DNA of 64,000 nt from Ulva prolifera (lineage: Eukaryota > Chlorophyta > Ulvophyceae > Ulvales > Ulvaceae): the NCBI GenBank assembly GCA_023078555.1, contig CM041200.1, positions 2,860,001 to 2,924,000 of the forward strand. Direction: 5' to 3'. The notes below the pieces were generated by a model. The model was not told where the DNA came from. It saw nothing but the letters and a program-made list of their open reading frames with translations, and did no database searches. Below, piece after piece: positions 1 to 11,513 of the stretch. Numbering within the stretch: position 1 is the stretch's first letter; every line of letters begins with the position of its first letter. The translations under genes were made by a program, and so were the position numbers.

Positions 1-1476
1 CGGCCAGCAGGGGCTGCCAGGCCTGCACAGCCTCGGCGGGTGCGACAACAGGCGCGAGGTACGGCTTTGAGTCCCAGACAAAGCCAGCAGGATCTGAGAT
101 CTGCACCCACACTTCCACCTGCAGCAGCAGCACATCCGACCCGTCAGCACGTGCGGGAGGCTGCTGCGATGGCAGGGTGGCCGTGCCGTGGTGCAGGTGC
201 GACGCACACCTCTGGGAAGTTGGCGAGCTTCTCTGGAGCAGGCTTGCCCAGGAAGATGGTGTACGTCTTCTTCCCGACCGCACCGGCGAGGGCTTTGATC
301 TGCTGCAGGATGTCCTTCCAGCCATCGATGGCGACTGTGCTGATCAGGATGCCCACGATCGTGGCGCCCTCCGCCTTGCTCGTGAGGAACCTCCTCCGCA
401 TCAGCATCTTCAGCGTCGCCGCGGGCACCTCGTCACTGACAGTGTCTGAGAGCGGATCGAGGAAAGACCAGTCTGTCGTCCCGCACGCGATGAGAGCGTA
501 GTCTAGAGTGGTGCTGCCCTGGGCCCCGATCCACAGCCGGTGCTGGCTGCCATCTCCTGCTCAGCACGCACTGCACATCAGCCATATGCAGGCTCGGTAG
601 CACCCGTCTCCATGCCCTGAGCGGAGGAAGCCGATGCCCTGGAATAAGGACATACCGATGCTTGTAGGATCACACCAGTCACCGTGTTGCCATACATCTC
701 TGGGCTGCCAGCGGCTGGCAGTCCAGCCAGCCGTTGAAGCACTTCAAACGGTGACTTGCAGACTTGGACGCCATTCCCCTGCAGTGCATGCCGAATTGCC
801 TGCGGAAACGGGCCGGCGGTCTACAGAGGTGGAATGCAATTGCAGACCAGCCATGCCTGAATCGATAGTGGGAACCACAGGGCCAAGCGCATGTACGATC
901 ATTCACCAGAATCACAGATGACGCGGAGTGTTTGCATTGCAGTTCAAGGCCTGTAGACGTCACACCGATGAAGCCTCTGAAAGCTGCTCTTGGAAATGCG
1001 CATACGGGGTGTCCAGAATGACGACAAGTCTCTTGCCTGTGGATGATGCTAAGGATTTGACATGCCTTGAGAGGGAGTCTACGCTGCACGCCTGCTTGCT
1101 GAGGACATGAAATACAGGCCTGCTACTGACTGGCTCTCGAGATGCATCCCCGAACTGAACGATGGCGTCTGCTTGTAAATGGTCTGCCGCGACGATGTCA
1201 ACTGTTGATCCATGGCGAGCTATATCGGCTAGCAAGAAGACCTGCAGATTGTCGTCGCAATTCAAGCTTCCAACCATTGTGCAAGCACGGCACACTCGGC
1301 GTCGTACGCACATTCCCTGACCAACCAATCGCGGATAGGCCATCCTTCACCGAGCGCAAGATTGTGTGTGCCGACTGAATCAGGTCGTGTGGGAACTGCA
1401 ACGCGACGTTTCGACTGTTGTTGTCGCTGATGAACTGAACAGCTGCAGCCACGTCCCAACCATCTTCCGCGGCCAT
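1..1476 (-). CDS. DPH2: Diphthamide biosynthesis protein 2 (partial at the left edge)
   Basis: DPH2 partners DPH1 in the first step of diphthamide synthesis on elongation factor 2, in the cytosol. Exons on the minus strand: 1476-1351 starts at an ATG and reads DVAAAVQFI then NVALQFPHDL. Exon 1241-966 is phase 0 and reads VFLLADIARHGSTVDIVAAD then AIVQFGDA, the usual DPH2 N-terminal block. Exon 556-210 reads RLWIGAQGSTTLDYAL, then AEGATIVGILISTVAIDGW and GKKTYTIFLGKPAPEKLANF. Exon 118 to the edge reads VEVWVQISDP then FVWDSKPYLAPVVAPAEAV. The KPAPEKLANFPE block and the following DSK..LAPV block are family hallmarks. One or two exons between 966 and 556 are unresolved; 819-690 is a candidate. 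The extreme C-terminus lies outside the window. The start is shared with a divergent BCCP gene about 510 bp away. The paralogue DPH1 is less likely because of the WIGAQGSTTL block. Confidence 0.88.
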
Positions 1477-1989
1477 GACCGTACACTAGCGGTCCGACAT
1501 GCGCTGTGATGCCCCCCCAGCATCAATCAGACAGGCTTCCTGGCGCTCGCAGACGGCAGACGCATGCACAACGGAATACGCAACTGCCAAACGGATTCGA
1601 GCTACGCAACGCAACCTGATTGAGGACCATCAACACCACGCGAAACTACGGCTGTGCGAACGAGCGCCAACAATTCACCATTTCAGTCCCATCTGTGATC
1701 ATGATGCTATACCACTGTAATGCTGGAGCCTTCGCGATGTTTGTCTTTCAAAGACAAGGTCGGAGGTGCAGGCACCACAGGAGCGACTCGGCGAGTGTTC
1801 AACAATCAGCCGCATGCATGCGTACCATCTACAGCCGTCCCAGCTCGCCTCGGTTCGAACCAACAACAGCCAGGACAGCAGCTGGAGCACAGCCGGGTGC
1901 ATATGAACATGCAAGCTCCGTTTCGTCTTTCCGCGTGAACTTTTGTGTATCGACTTGCCGTTTTTGCCAGGTCTTCGAATTTGCCTACA

Positions 1990-2967
1990 ATGATGCTTCA
2001 TGCCAAGACTGCCAGGGCGCGATGCTGCCTAAGGAACCGATCATGTGTCGCCAGAGCTTCACAAACAGATAGTGCTCCAGCGCCGAAGATTGAGTTTGCG
2101 GATCTCGTTTCTATAATCAAGGCGGTGGACACATCCGACGTCGTCGAGATGGAGGTCAAAGGCAAGCGGTTCGCCATGTGCGTGAAGAAACAAGAAGCTT
2201 TGCAAACTCCTGAGCCTGTCTACATTACAGCAGCGGCAGCCCCTATGGCAGGTGCGTTGCCGCACTCGGACCTCGCTCCACACCCTGAATCAGGGCGACG
2301 ACAGTCGCGGCGTCAAAGACCGTCACGAACAGAATGAAATACAATCTGAATCAGATCATGTCGCTGTGCTGCTCATGAGGTCGAAACTCGTCCTGAATGG
2401 ATATGCATTTCGTTGAAACACCGTGCAGCAAGAGAGTGTAATGAATAATAATAACAGGGGTAAGTGCTGACGTTCGTTCAAGATTGAGTAGAAGCCGTGA
2501 ATCTCATCATGACATTTGAACCGGGTGTTGTCATGCAGCTGCTGCACCTCCACCTGCTGCTCAAGCTGCCCCGCCCCCTGCTGCACCAGCGGCTCCCGCG
2601 GCAGCACCCGCAGCGGCACCCGCTGAGAGCGTTTCCGGGGTGGAAATCGTTGCTCCCATGTCAGGAACAGTTTACCGCAGGCCTGCGCCTGGAGAGCCTC
2701 TGTTTGTGAAGGAGGGTGACAAAGTGGCAAAGGGTCAGTCGATATGCATCATTGAGGTATGATCATACATGCATGGCCTACTCCAGGGCATTTCCATGCA
2801 ATTTGATGTGCGATCGCCTTCACCATCTGCCCATGAAATCTGCTGTGCAGGCAATGAAACTCATGAACGAAATTGAGGCTGATGTTGGCGGCACAGTCGT
2901 CAAGTGGGTGGCAGAGGATGCTGGGAACATCGCACCGGGTGATGTCATTTGTGTGATCGAGCCCTAA
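1990..2967 (+). CDS. Plastid biotin carboxyl carrier protein of acetyl-CoA carboxylase
   Basis: Carries the biotin that moves CO2 between the biotin carboxylase and carboxyltransferase of the plastid heteromeric acetyl-CoA carboxylase, the first step of fatty acid synthesis. Three exons, 1990-2251, 2539-2756 and 2851-2967, join in phase (262+218+117 nt) to 198 codons plus stop. The first about 30 residues (MMLHAKTARARCCLRNR...) are Arg/Ala-rich and lack acids, like a transit peptide. KIEFADLVSIIKAVDTSDVV is the conserved BCCP N-domain. A Pro/Ala-rich hinge follows (AAPPPAAQAAPPPAAPAAP). The biotinyl domain begins VEIVAPMSGTVYRRPAPGEP and ends GDVICVIEP. The biotin site is E-AMKL-MNE with Lys as acceptor, and the second intron cuts just before AMKL. 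A GTG at 1945 is in frame upstream, but ATG 1990 is preferred for a eukaryote. All features of a working protein are present. Confidence 0.95.
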
Positions 2968-3184
2968 GCTTGCAGTCAGACATCGATCTTGAGGTGTACG
3001 GGCGCATGCCTCAGGTTTGGACTGAACGGAGCATTGTATCACTACAGAGGAAGGCGAGCTGCATGCCCGAGATGCATGTATGTCTGTGTTCATGGTTCAT
3101 ATCGGCAACGTATGCCATGTAGGTCAACTGCAGAGTAATTACACCGCGGCGGAGCTTCAGTGCCACCCACGCCACATTTAGATT

Positions 3185-4745
3185 TCATGCGCAGTATGTC
3201 CCGGGGCCAGGCACCCCATTCGCCCCGTATGCTGGCTGCCGCTTGGACCGTCCAAACGTTGGCCTGGGATGTGTCGGTTTGTTAGATGTCAGCTGCTTCT
3301 GGAATGCAGAGGTCGGTCGGCCCGTGACAGGCCCCGGTGTATTGTGCCCATACTGTGCCTTCTCATGCTCCAAGGAAATGAAAACCTGAACCAAACACCC
3401 GGTCAGTGAGTTGTCTCACTGTGTCCATCAGTCCTAGGAGGTCTGAAGCATACGTTTGATGCATCACGTGAGGCGGTGCCCATGCCATACGCTGGCAGTG
3501 TCTTGGACGCAGACAACACCTGCTTTCCCAACCCTGCACAGAGAGTGATCAGCATGCGCCCAAAACTAACACTTTTGTACCTTCGCGCCAAAGCAGCTTG
3601 GCCTATGTGCGCAACACAGACAACCTGTGCACACCTGGATGATTGCTTGCATATTGCCCAGCACCTGGAGTGCCATGTATGGGATGGGATGCGTCAGAGC
3701 GGAACCTTGCAGCGGTTCCAAACCCAACTGCCCGAGGATTGGGCTTAGTTGACAGAGTCTGCTTTCCAATTCCAGGAACATGCGAGTATACTGGCCCTGG
3801 AGTGGCCCGAAGGTGATCCTGGGACTGGTTCATCAACCCAGTACCAAAGATTGCTCTCGCAGATGTGGCACGCCGGGAGTCCTTCTGAGCCCCTACTAAC
3901 CAAGTTTGTGTTACTGAATGCTTGCGCGCCGAGGCTTTCACAGCAAAGTGCCCTGATGTAAGGCACCCGCCCAGGATGGGTGCCCAGTGTTCCCGTCCCT
4001 CGATTCCGCCAACGACTCAATCACCAGCAAAAGTCCAACGCTGTGGAGGGCCGGATTCTCACCAATTGATTGCTCATGCTTGTAGTTTCCAGGTCCAGGC
4101 GCTTTCGATGCATCTGTCAATGTTGCTCTTGGGCCACTGCCTATGACTGCACGTGCAGAAGTGGGCCTCAAAGAGTCCACTTGTCTGCCGCAGCCGCCCT
4201 GGAAACCACATGTCCCAGTGAAAACAGGCCTACGGTGTGTCTCAAGGCTGAGTTGATTACGTCCTGTCCTGATGGACTTGCAGGACCAGAGAGTCATGCT
4301 TGGACGAACGACTTGAGCAGGAAGAAGAAACCTGAGAGACAATGGGGGTACAAAATGAGGTAGGACGCACATAAGTCTTATATACGGCTCCTTGCGAGTT
4401 GTTTCCTGGGCTCGCGCGAGCGTGGTCGGATGACAGGTACATCTGCAGTCAGAGGCACGTCTATCCCCGTGTCGAAGGACCTTAGCGTCTCAGCTGCAGC
4501 AGTAAGTTTGACTTCAAATGATTGCACAAATCTGAGCGCTCTGCCCGCACCTTTTGGAAAGCGTCTCTGTGGGCGGTTCCAAACGCACCACATGGCTCTG
4601 AACGCTTCGTTGAAAAGACTTGACTGCCAAATCCAGACCGCATGCAGCGTAGATCCCACATGATCGCCCGCTGCATCTCGTGCTTCTTGTTGCCGGCCAT
4701 CATTGTGCCCTCAGCCTTGCGCTGAATATCGGGCAACACAGTCAC
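3185..4745 (-). CDS. Sperm-tail PG-rich repeat (STPGR/SHIPPO-type) ciliary protein
   Basis: STPGR proteins associate with axonemal microtubules, several inside the doublet lumen. Across several minus-strand exons a repeat of form G-x-G-x-Q-x-x-S...G-T-A-x-R, followed by a PGPxxY block, recurs at least five times. Examples in gene order are GFGSQVFSTKRSEP with FGTAHRD, then GCGRQVDSLRPTSARAVIGS with APGPGNYKHEQ, then AQKDSRRATSARAIFGTG with TPGPVYS. These are followed by GIGKQTLSTKPNPRAVGFGT with TPGAGQY, then GLGKQVLSASKTLPAYGMGT. The final exon reads YGHNTPGPVTGRPTSAF and ends VPGPGTYCA-stop. The first likely exon is 4745-4551 (ATG at 4745, 65 codons, phase 0). Exon borders elsewhere are approximate, and an upstream exon cannot be excluded. 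TGTAA lies 42 nt past the stop (minus strand, 3143-3139). The gene converges with BCCP, 217 bp apart. Family assignment is firm; the orthologue is not determined. Confidence 0.8.
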
Positions 4746-5514
4746 GTTATGCCCGACCTGGCCACGTTGGCGATCAGTGACAGCGATTTCTCCACATCCG
4801 CTGCTTCAGTGGGGCTGCCAACTCACTCTGTCTGGCCACACGCGGAGGCCTGTTGACGCCTGTCTCGACCGAGACAAGCCGGCCTAAGTGACTACAGGTG
4901 GACGTTGTCGGGCCAGGAGCCAAACGGCCGTTTCCCGCAGAAGTGTCGCAATGGTACGTGTGAGAGCGGTTTTCATCTGACTAAATGACAACAGTACAAG
5001 TTGTGAGTGTGGTGATATTCTCGTTGCTCAAAGCGGTGCTATCGCCCTTTGCACCAACGCCTTGCGACAAGCCTGCGATCGTGTGAACACAAGCCTGTGC
5101 ATGCCAAGGATATGAATGTGATTACCTAACTGCGTGGGCGTGATACTCGTCTGTGTCTGCAACTCACTGGTGTCCCGACAGCGATCACGACTCACCAGCG
5201 TCGTCAGCGAACAGGCACCTGCACTGTCCGACTCTGTGGGGCTTCAGCGCACGCGATCGCATAAGCCTCACCTATGGTACGTAAACTTGAAGGAGCTTGG
5301 CTGTACGTGTGTGTGCATGTGTAGCCTGGGTCCCCTGTGCCTGGCCGCCTGCCCACGCTGCACCAGCGCGCTCATTTTGGCTGCCTGTCCATGCATTCCC
5401 TGCGAGATAAAATGCAGGCTGTCTACGTAACACTGGTATGTATATGAACACGCTGCATGATCATAGACCATTGATTGCTGTGTACTTCCGGCTGCATTGC
5501 ATCCATTTCTCCAG

Positions 5515-8500
5515 CCGGTATGCTCAGCGAGTGTTGCAGTCAGACGTGGAGTCCGTCACGACAGACGAGCTATCCGGCGAAGATGAGGAGATCGATGAAG
5601 ATGCTGCCTTCACAAAAGAGGATGAAGAGAAGTACGGTGACTGGTTTGGAGGTGAGGCTGGCTCTGCAGGAGACGATGGCTCAGAAGAGGATGACACTAA
5701 CGACGACGACGGGAGCGATGGGAGCCAAGAGATGCCTTCCCAGGAGGGTGTGTCCCATGCAGGCATTGACCGGCCTGACTTGCCGTGAGCCTGCCACCAG
5801 GCCTGTTCCAACCAATACACACCCACAGCGCCCCACTCTGCAGCTGCAGGCCTCGAGGGCTCCAGCGACGGATCACAGGATGAAGAGGACACGTCTGACG
5901 AGGACGAGGACGGCGGCGGCGGCGATCACGAGGGGCTGTTGTGGCGAGTGGCGGGCCAGCAAGATCGCCCTCAGGCAAGGCGGGTGACAGTGGTCAATGA
6001 GGCTGTCGCAGAGGACGAGCACAACGTGGCTGCACCAGCAGAGGGTGGCGCGGGCTTACAGCTCGAAGACCTCCTCAACGCCACTGAGCTGGGCGCCTCG
6101 GCCCGCAAACAGCTGCAGAAACTGGTCTCCAAGCCACAGGTGCCGCCTATTCACACCACCTTCTGTCCACAGACAGCTGCGCTGCTCCCGCACACAGCGA
6201 GCTCTGGTGCAGGTGATTGGGGCACGGCTACCAAAGGCGATACAGCAGCGGCAGGAGCGCAAGGCTGCGTATGCGGCGAGCAGCAAGGAGGCGTCCAAGT
6301 GGATGCCGCTGGTCCAGGCGAACCGGCAGGCGCCGACGCTGCGGCTGACGGCAGACGATGCCGCCACGACCACCACCACCGCCGCTGGCCTCGCCTCGAA
6401 GCACACCCCCGTGTCAGACTTCGAGCAGGAGATCGCCGACATGCTCAAGGCCGCGGGCCACAGCAACGCTGCCTCTGCGGCGCAGGTGCGCGGCTGCCTG
6501 GCCAGCTCCCGGTTCCAGCAGCCGGCACCTCCTCCCCAACGCCGTGATGCCTCTGTGAGGCATCCCTTTCGCATCCAGATTCCTTGATGACAGTCCACCA
6601 CGCCGGAGCGCACCAGCCTCTGTCTGCCAGGTTCTGCGTGCGCCTGAGCACCGGCCACTGCGCCTGCCGCTGCTACAGCCGGCGGCTGCTACTCAGCAGG
6701 GCATCTGCGTGCAAGGGGGGCCGCAGCTACTGCATTGCTGGAGATGCGTGCAGGTGGACGAGGCGCTGGGCAGCTCGCGGCTGAGTGCGGAGGAGTGGCA
6801 GGCGCGGCAGGCCGCGATGGCGAAGAACAGCGCGCTGCTGTTCTACCAGGAGCACAAGGCGAAGCGGCTGAAGAAGATCAAGAGCAAAGCGTACCACCGG
6901 CACCTCAAGAAGAAGGCCGCCAAGGCGATGCCCGCCGACGACGAAGCGTCGCAGCAGGCGCGCCGCCTTCTCCTCCTCCTCCGCGGCCCTGCGCTGCGCT
7001 GACAGCTGCAGCCTGGCCGACGCGGCACAGGGCGCTCTCCCGATGCGCGGACTGGCTTACACATCGCAACGGCCGGGATGGTGGAAGCTGTGCGGCGTTG
7101 GGATCCGTGAGTGTGTGCTCTGCGCCACGTGGGCAGGCGGAGGGGGGCGCTGTGGCAATGAGGCAACAGATCGATCACGAGGGTGTGGCTGAGTGCGCCA
7201 GAGCGGCAACAGTGGTGACACGACAGAGGTTGGGCGTGCATGTGAGGTGCTGGGTTGGGGTGCAGGCGCGGGCGGAGGAGGAGGAGTTCCGGAGGGCGCA
7301 GGAGCGGCTGACGCTGAAGCACCGCAACACCTCGCGGTGGGCGCGGCGGGCACTGAAGCGCGGCCTCAGCCTCGCGACGGACAACGAGCGGGAAGCGCTG
7401 CAGGAGCAGCTGCGCCTTGGCCGCGAGCTGCGCGCCAAGGCCGCCACCGCGCGGGACGGCAGCGACTCCGACGCCAGGTTCGCGCCACTCGCTTGCATGC
7501 ATGCCCGCTCGCGCCCACGCGGACCCTCCCCCTGCGGCCCCACGCCGCGAGTCGGCCGCCGCAGCAGGAGAGTGTGCATGCGCTGCTGGGGCTTGCCGTT
7601 CACAACGGGTGAAGCGCCAGCCAACTGCATGCCACAGCGTTGCAGACGCGTTGTGGCCTTATGCCACGAGCCGCGGCGGCAGTGTGAAGGGGCGTGTGCA
7701 TGTGCAGCACGGACGTCTCGACGGACGAGGAGGGTGGCGAGCGGCCGGAGCTGAGCACTCGAGACAAAGCGGAGCTCATGGAGGCGATGCAACAGGGCCA
7801 GCTCGCCGGCATGGAGAAGGAGCTCCCGCAGAAGGGCTTGTTTGCGATGCCGTTCATGCGACGCGCGCTGGCAAAGCAGCGAGAGGCGGTTGCGCTCGAG
7901 GCAGGGGACATCCTCGCCGCACAGGAGCTCGTCGGAGCCCTGCCTGCTGGAGAGGAGGACCCAGGCAGCACGCAGAGCCACTCCGGCAGGATTGTGATGC
8001 CTGGGCCGACCGCGGCCGGACGCCGCGGTGGGCGCGCAGAGCTGCAGCCGGTGGTGGAGGAGGAAGGTGGGGAGGAGGAGGACGCCGCCGCGCGCGCTGC
8101 GCGCATGCATGAAGCTGCAGCGGCCCAGCTCCGCACGGCGGCGGGCAGCGATGCTGCTCCGCGGAGGGCGGTCGTCAAATCAGCTGCTGCTGGGAAGGTC
8201 AGCAAAGGGGGGGCTCCAGAGGCGGGATCCCGCGTAACTGTGGCTGGCCGGGCTGGAGCGGTGCGGCCGCAGGCAGCTGATCAGGTGAGCGTCTGCTCAG
8301 CCGCCTGCCTGTGTGGTGCTTGGAATGTCTGCCTGTTCCACTCTGTACGTGTGCCCGCCGGATGTGCATGTCTGGCGCTCTGCGCCATGTGCAGTTTTGC
8401 ACCAGGCCATGTGATCGACACGGCCTGAGCTCACGATTCGACGCATCCCTGTTTGGCCCAAGGCCACCTCAGCATCTGCAGGGGCTGCCGCGAGCATCCA

Positions 8501-9474
8501 TGCTGCGCTCTCAGGGTTGCTGCGGAGGCCTGCTGAGTGTGTGCAGGCGCGGGAGCAGGCTGGGGGGGGCCCTGCAGCTCCGGAGGCTGCCGCAGGGCCA
8601 GCCGCAGACGGCAGCGGGGGCACCGCGGCGCTTGGCGGACAGGCCCTGCTGGACCCCCTGCAGGCCGCCTTTGCTGGTGACGATGTGGTCGCTGAGTTTG
8701 AGCGGGACAAGGCCGAAGCTGCAAGGGAGAGCACCGACGCCGTTGAAGATCCGACTTCGCTGCCCGGCTGGGGCTCCTGGGCAAAGGCCGGGCGGGACCC
8801 TGAGTGCGCTTCCTCCGCTGCGCATGCTGTGGTGCTACCTGCTGTGTTGCAGTCGGGCGTGTGAAGGGTGGGGCCCCTCGTGCGTGTGCAGGTGGCTCAG
8901 GAAGAAGAAGGCCAAGGCGGAGAAGGAGAAGGCCGCGAAGCTGGCAAAGCGCTCTGACGCGAAGCTCGCCAACGTGATCATCTGCGAGAGGTGGGACAAG
9001 AAGGCCGCGAAGTTCACGGTGCCAGAGCTGCCGTTCCCATATACCCAGAATAACGTGCGCACCTCCCCCCCACCCGGTGGCTGCACTGATGGACAACCCC
9101 TCTTGACAGCCCAAGCACACCCACGCAGACACACGGCGGTCACATGCTCCTGAGCGCACAGGCATCAAGTCACCTGAGCATCTATTCTGGCAGTCCTCAT
9201 CTGTGGGCAAGCGGACTGACCTAGCGGCGTGATGGCGGGAGGGTGGCTGCAGGTGTACGAGGGCCACATGCGGGTGCCGCTGGGCCGGGAGACCAACACC
9301 GAGGCCTCCTTCCGGGACCTCACCCGGCCCGCCATCATCAAGCAGGCGGGCAAGGTCATCCAGCCGCTGCAACGCAACCGCGCGGCCTTGGAGGCCGCCG
9401 CCGCGAAGAAGCGCAGCCGGGCGAGCGTCGTCGTCGTCGCCGGAGGCACTGTCAAGAGGAATAAGAAGCACTGA
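5515..9474 (+). CDS. UTP14: U3 snoRNP-associated protein UTP14 (small-subunit processome), 5' end uncertain
   Basis: Utp14 acts in nucleolar 18S rRNA maturation and activates the helicase Dhr1 in yeast. Conserved blocks occur in family order over about nine exons: acidic N-terminus (5515-5748 and 5850-6139; DEEKYGDWFGGEAG, LQLEDLLNATELG). Exon 6212-6485 carries ARLPKAIQQRQERKAAY and SKWMPLVQANRQAPTL. Exon 6754-6956 carries LLFYQEHKAKRLKKIKSKAY. Exon 7270-7479 carries ERLTLKHRNTSRWARRALKR. Exon 7710-8284 carries LPQKGLFAMPFMRRAL. About 8481-8800 carries AFAGDDVVAEFERDKAEA and LPGWGSWAKAG. Exon 8892-9053 carries RSDAKLANVIICERWDKKAA. The last, 9253-9474, carries TRPAIIKQAGKVIQPL and a basic tail ending KRNKKH-stop. 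Every block is recognisable, so the gene is probably functional. The first coding exon upstream of 5515 was not found, and the donor after the LPGWGSW exon is non-obvious. Confidence 0.9.
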
Positions 9475-10731
9475 GGCCGCCGGGGGCAGCCACGCCGGGC
9501 TGGCCAGTGGCACGACCAACTGTGCTGGCACGCATGGCGCATCAGGCACAGCCGCTTGCTTGATGTGACGACATGCCGCCATTAGCCAGGTCCAGGTGTC
9601 GGAAGCATAGCCAGTCTGACCACGGGTCACATCTCACAAAGCCGGGCGGGAGTGTTGCTGACTCAGTACTGACCTCGAGGTTGTCAGCTGTCACATGCTG
9701 CAAGGCGTCGCGCCTGGGAGTGGCTGAGGTGAGGGGCAACTGCATGTCCATGTGCCAAAGGCACAGCAGCTTGATGGCTGCAGTCAAGTGAAGCCTGGCC
9801 GGCCCGATGGCTCGTCTCAGGAACTGAACACATGTGTGCTCTGTGTGCGGCGGGCTTTGTGTTCCGGGTTGCCATGCGCAGCGCCGTGACGTGGTGCGAG
9901 TGTCCATGGTGCATAGACCTCTAGACCATCACAGCATCCGCTACATTGTGTAATTGTCACCTGCGGCTGGCGTTGCAAGCGATGTGTTGGCATCGGTGCT
10001 GCCTGCGCCGTGCTGGACCGACTCCCATTCGCTTTGAGTTTTACACCGCCACGCAGACGGGTTGATGAGTAATTCTCCTGAGTGTTCCGTTCGCTGTGCA
10101 GTAGGGCACGCTGACTTGCGTCTGCGCCGCATAGCCTCACAGCAGAGCCCATCTGCTGTAACCCTGCAAACATTCACTATCGGTTCCCCCCACGTTGCGC
10201 TTGTGTCTGCGCCACTCGCATGTCTCATTCGCGGAGTTGGTGCTGCAGCTGTGCGTTGCACTGCAAACATCCAGAGCAGGTGTGACTTGTATCATGCCAC
10301 TGTGAGCCCAAATGTGGTGTGTGCACTTGCAAGTCGACGAATTGAGCCAGAAGCGCATTGATGTGTCACTCACCCACCCGTCACTCATGTGGACAGCGTG
10401 TGCTCCTGGCCTGATCGTCTCAGGGAGCTGCAGTCATGTAGCCTTTTCGGCCTCAAGGGCCCCTCTTACACGTCAGGAGGCTCAAGGTTTGTGCCGCATC
10501 GCCCTGGACAGCATGAGTGATTGAGCACTGCCTGGAGCCTATGCTCCAGCCACGTCCACGGGGCAGCAGGACTGTGCACGCACAAGGTATGGCTCGCGCG
10601 CAGTTGCTGGTGGAGCCAGGGTGGGCACTGGTGCCGCCCCCTTTCCACCGTGGCCACTCACATCCCACACAGATCCCTGGTGATGACAGCTCGAGTTTCT
10701 GGCACGGGTGAGGAACTGCTCACCTGTACCA
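9475..10731. other. No confident gene between UTP14 and the hAT element
   Basis: After the UTP14 stop there is about 1.25 kb with only short overlapping frames. A TGTAA at 9949-9953 could be a distal poly(A) signal. The plus-strand frame 10,521-10,742 ends at the transposon insertion point. It continues in the same frame after the element (around 11,946-12,070, CNFPSGVACLCDRA), so an interrupted exon is possible, but no family is recognised. Confidence 0.4.
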
Positions 10732-10739
10732 CGCCAGGC
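10732..10739 (+). repeat. Left 8-bp target-site duplication of the hAT element
   Basis: CGCCAGGC directly before the left TIR, identical to the copy at 11,938-11,945. Confidence 0.93.
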
Positions 10740-11142
10740 TAGGGCTGCAAATTACAAGTTCAGCCTGTCAGAGGCTTAATTTGGAGTTAATTAAGCCCTG
10801 TTAATTAACCCTTAATTGTGTTTTTGACGATTAACTTGGACAAGTTGATATGTGACTTGCTGCAAGTTAAATGATAAACTTGTAACTTGAAAATCTGCTT
10901 TTCGGGCTGTTAAACTCGCATAACTTGGCGTGCTGCCCTCATCGCTGCGCATGAACGCCTCATGAATGCACATCTATGAACACGATTGCTTGCTGCAGCA
11001 TGGATACGTGAATACGTGTGTTCAGAGTGGCAAATAGGTATATGCTGAATCTGTCACTTCTTTGTCTCACTACCTAAACTCTGCCACCAGATAGCTTCCG
11101 CTTGCGTATGCGCCCCGTGTATCAATTATAACTAATTGGTAA

Positions 11143-11337
11143 ATGCTGCAGGTCATGGAGGACGACACCGCATTCAACAGCATCTTTGATGATCTTGCAG
11201 ACTACGAGGAAGAGGAGTTGGCTGCACAGCATGCAGCGGTAGGTGCACAACAATGTAGCTCAGATGATGATGGCAGGGAGGGGCAGGAGGACAGCGAGGA
11301 TGAAGAAGAGCAGCTTGTAGATTTGTATGATTTGTAG
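11143..11337 (+). pseudogene. Acidic C-terminal exon remnant inside the hAT element
   Basis: A 64-codon frame follows an acceptor-like ctgcag and is strongly acidic: DLADYEEEELAAQHAAVG, then SEDEEEQLVDLYDL and a stop. It is the only coding-like stretch in the transposon. I infer that it is the terminal exon of a deleted transposase, because nothing else explains an acidic frame here. An unrelated captured exon is the alternative. Confidence 0.4.
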
Positions 11338-11426
11338 GCATGGTACTATGAAGCAAGGCAGCAGTGATGTTGTGCTAGACAAGGGAAAGCAAGCAATTGA
11401 GTTGTAGTGCAGCATTGCTGTTTTGT

Positions 11427-11513
11427 GTAAAGGAAAGTAAATCTAAATTTACTGAGCCGTATCCTATTGGACAATGACAACTCCGAGTTAACGGGACCAC
11501 ATATGTGTAACGA
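11427..11513 (-). repeat. Short repeat shared with 34,577-34,656
   Basis: About 80 bp, nearly identical at both places, covering GCCGTATCCTATTGGACA, then GACAACTCCGAGT, then ACGGGACCACATATG. It lies inside the hAT element here and in the retroelement-rich block there. The A-rich GTAAAGGAAAGTAAAT edge reads as a TTTAC tail on the minus strand, suggesting a SINE or retroelement 3' end. The alternative is a piece of the transposon family itself. Confidence 0.6.

Noticed and set aside
1699-2001. Minus-strand frame overlapping the BCCP 5' region
   Set aside because: Shadow frame: it overlaps the transit peptide exon and lacks any motif.
5134-5430. First exon of UTP14 at 5,134-5,430
   Set aside because: Open, but without acidic or conserved UTP14 N-terminal character; no phase-compatible junction was established.
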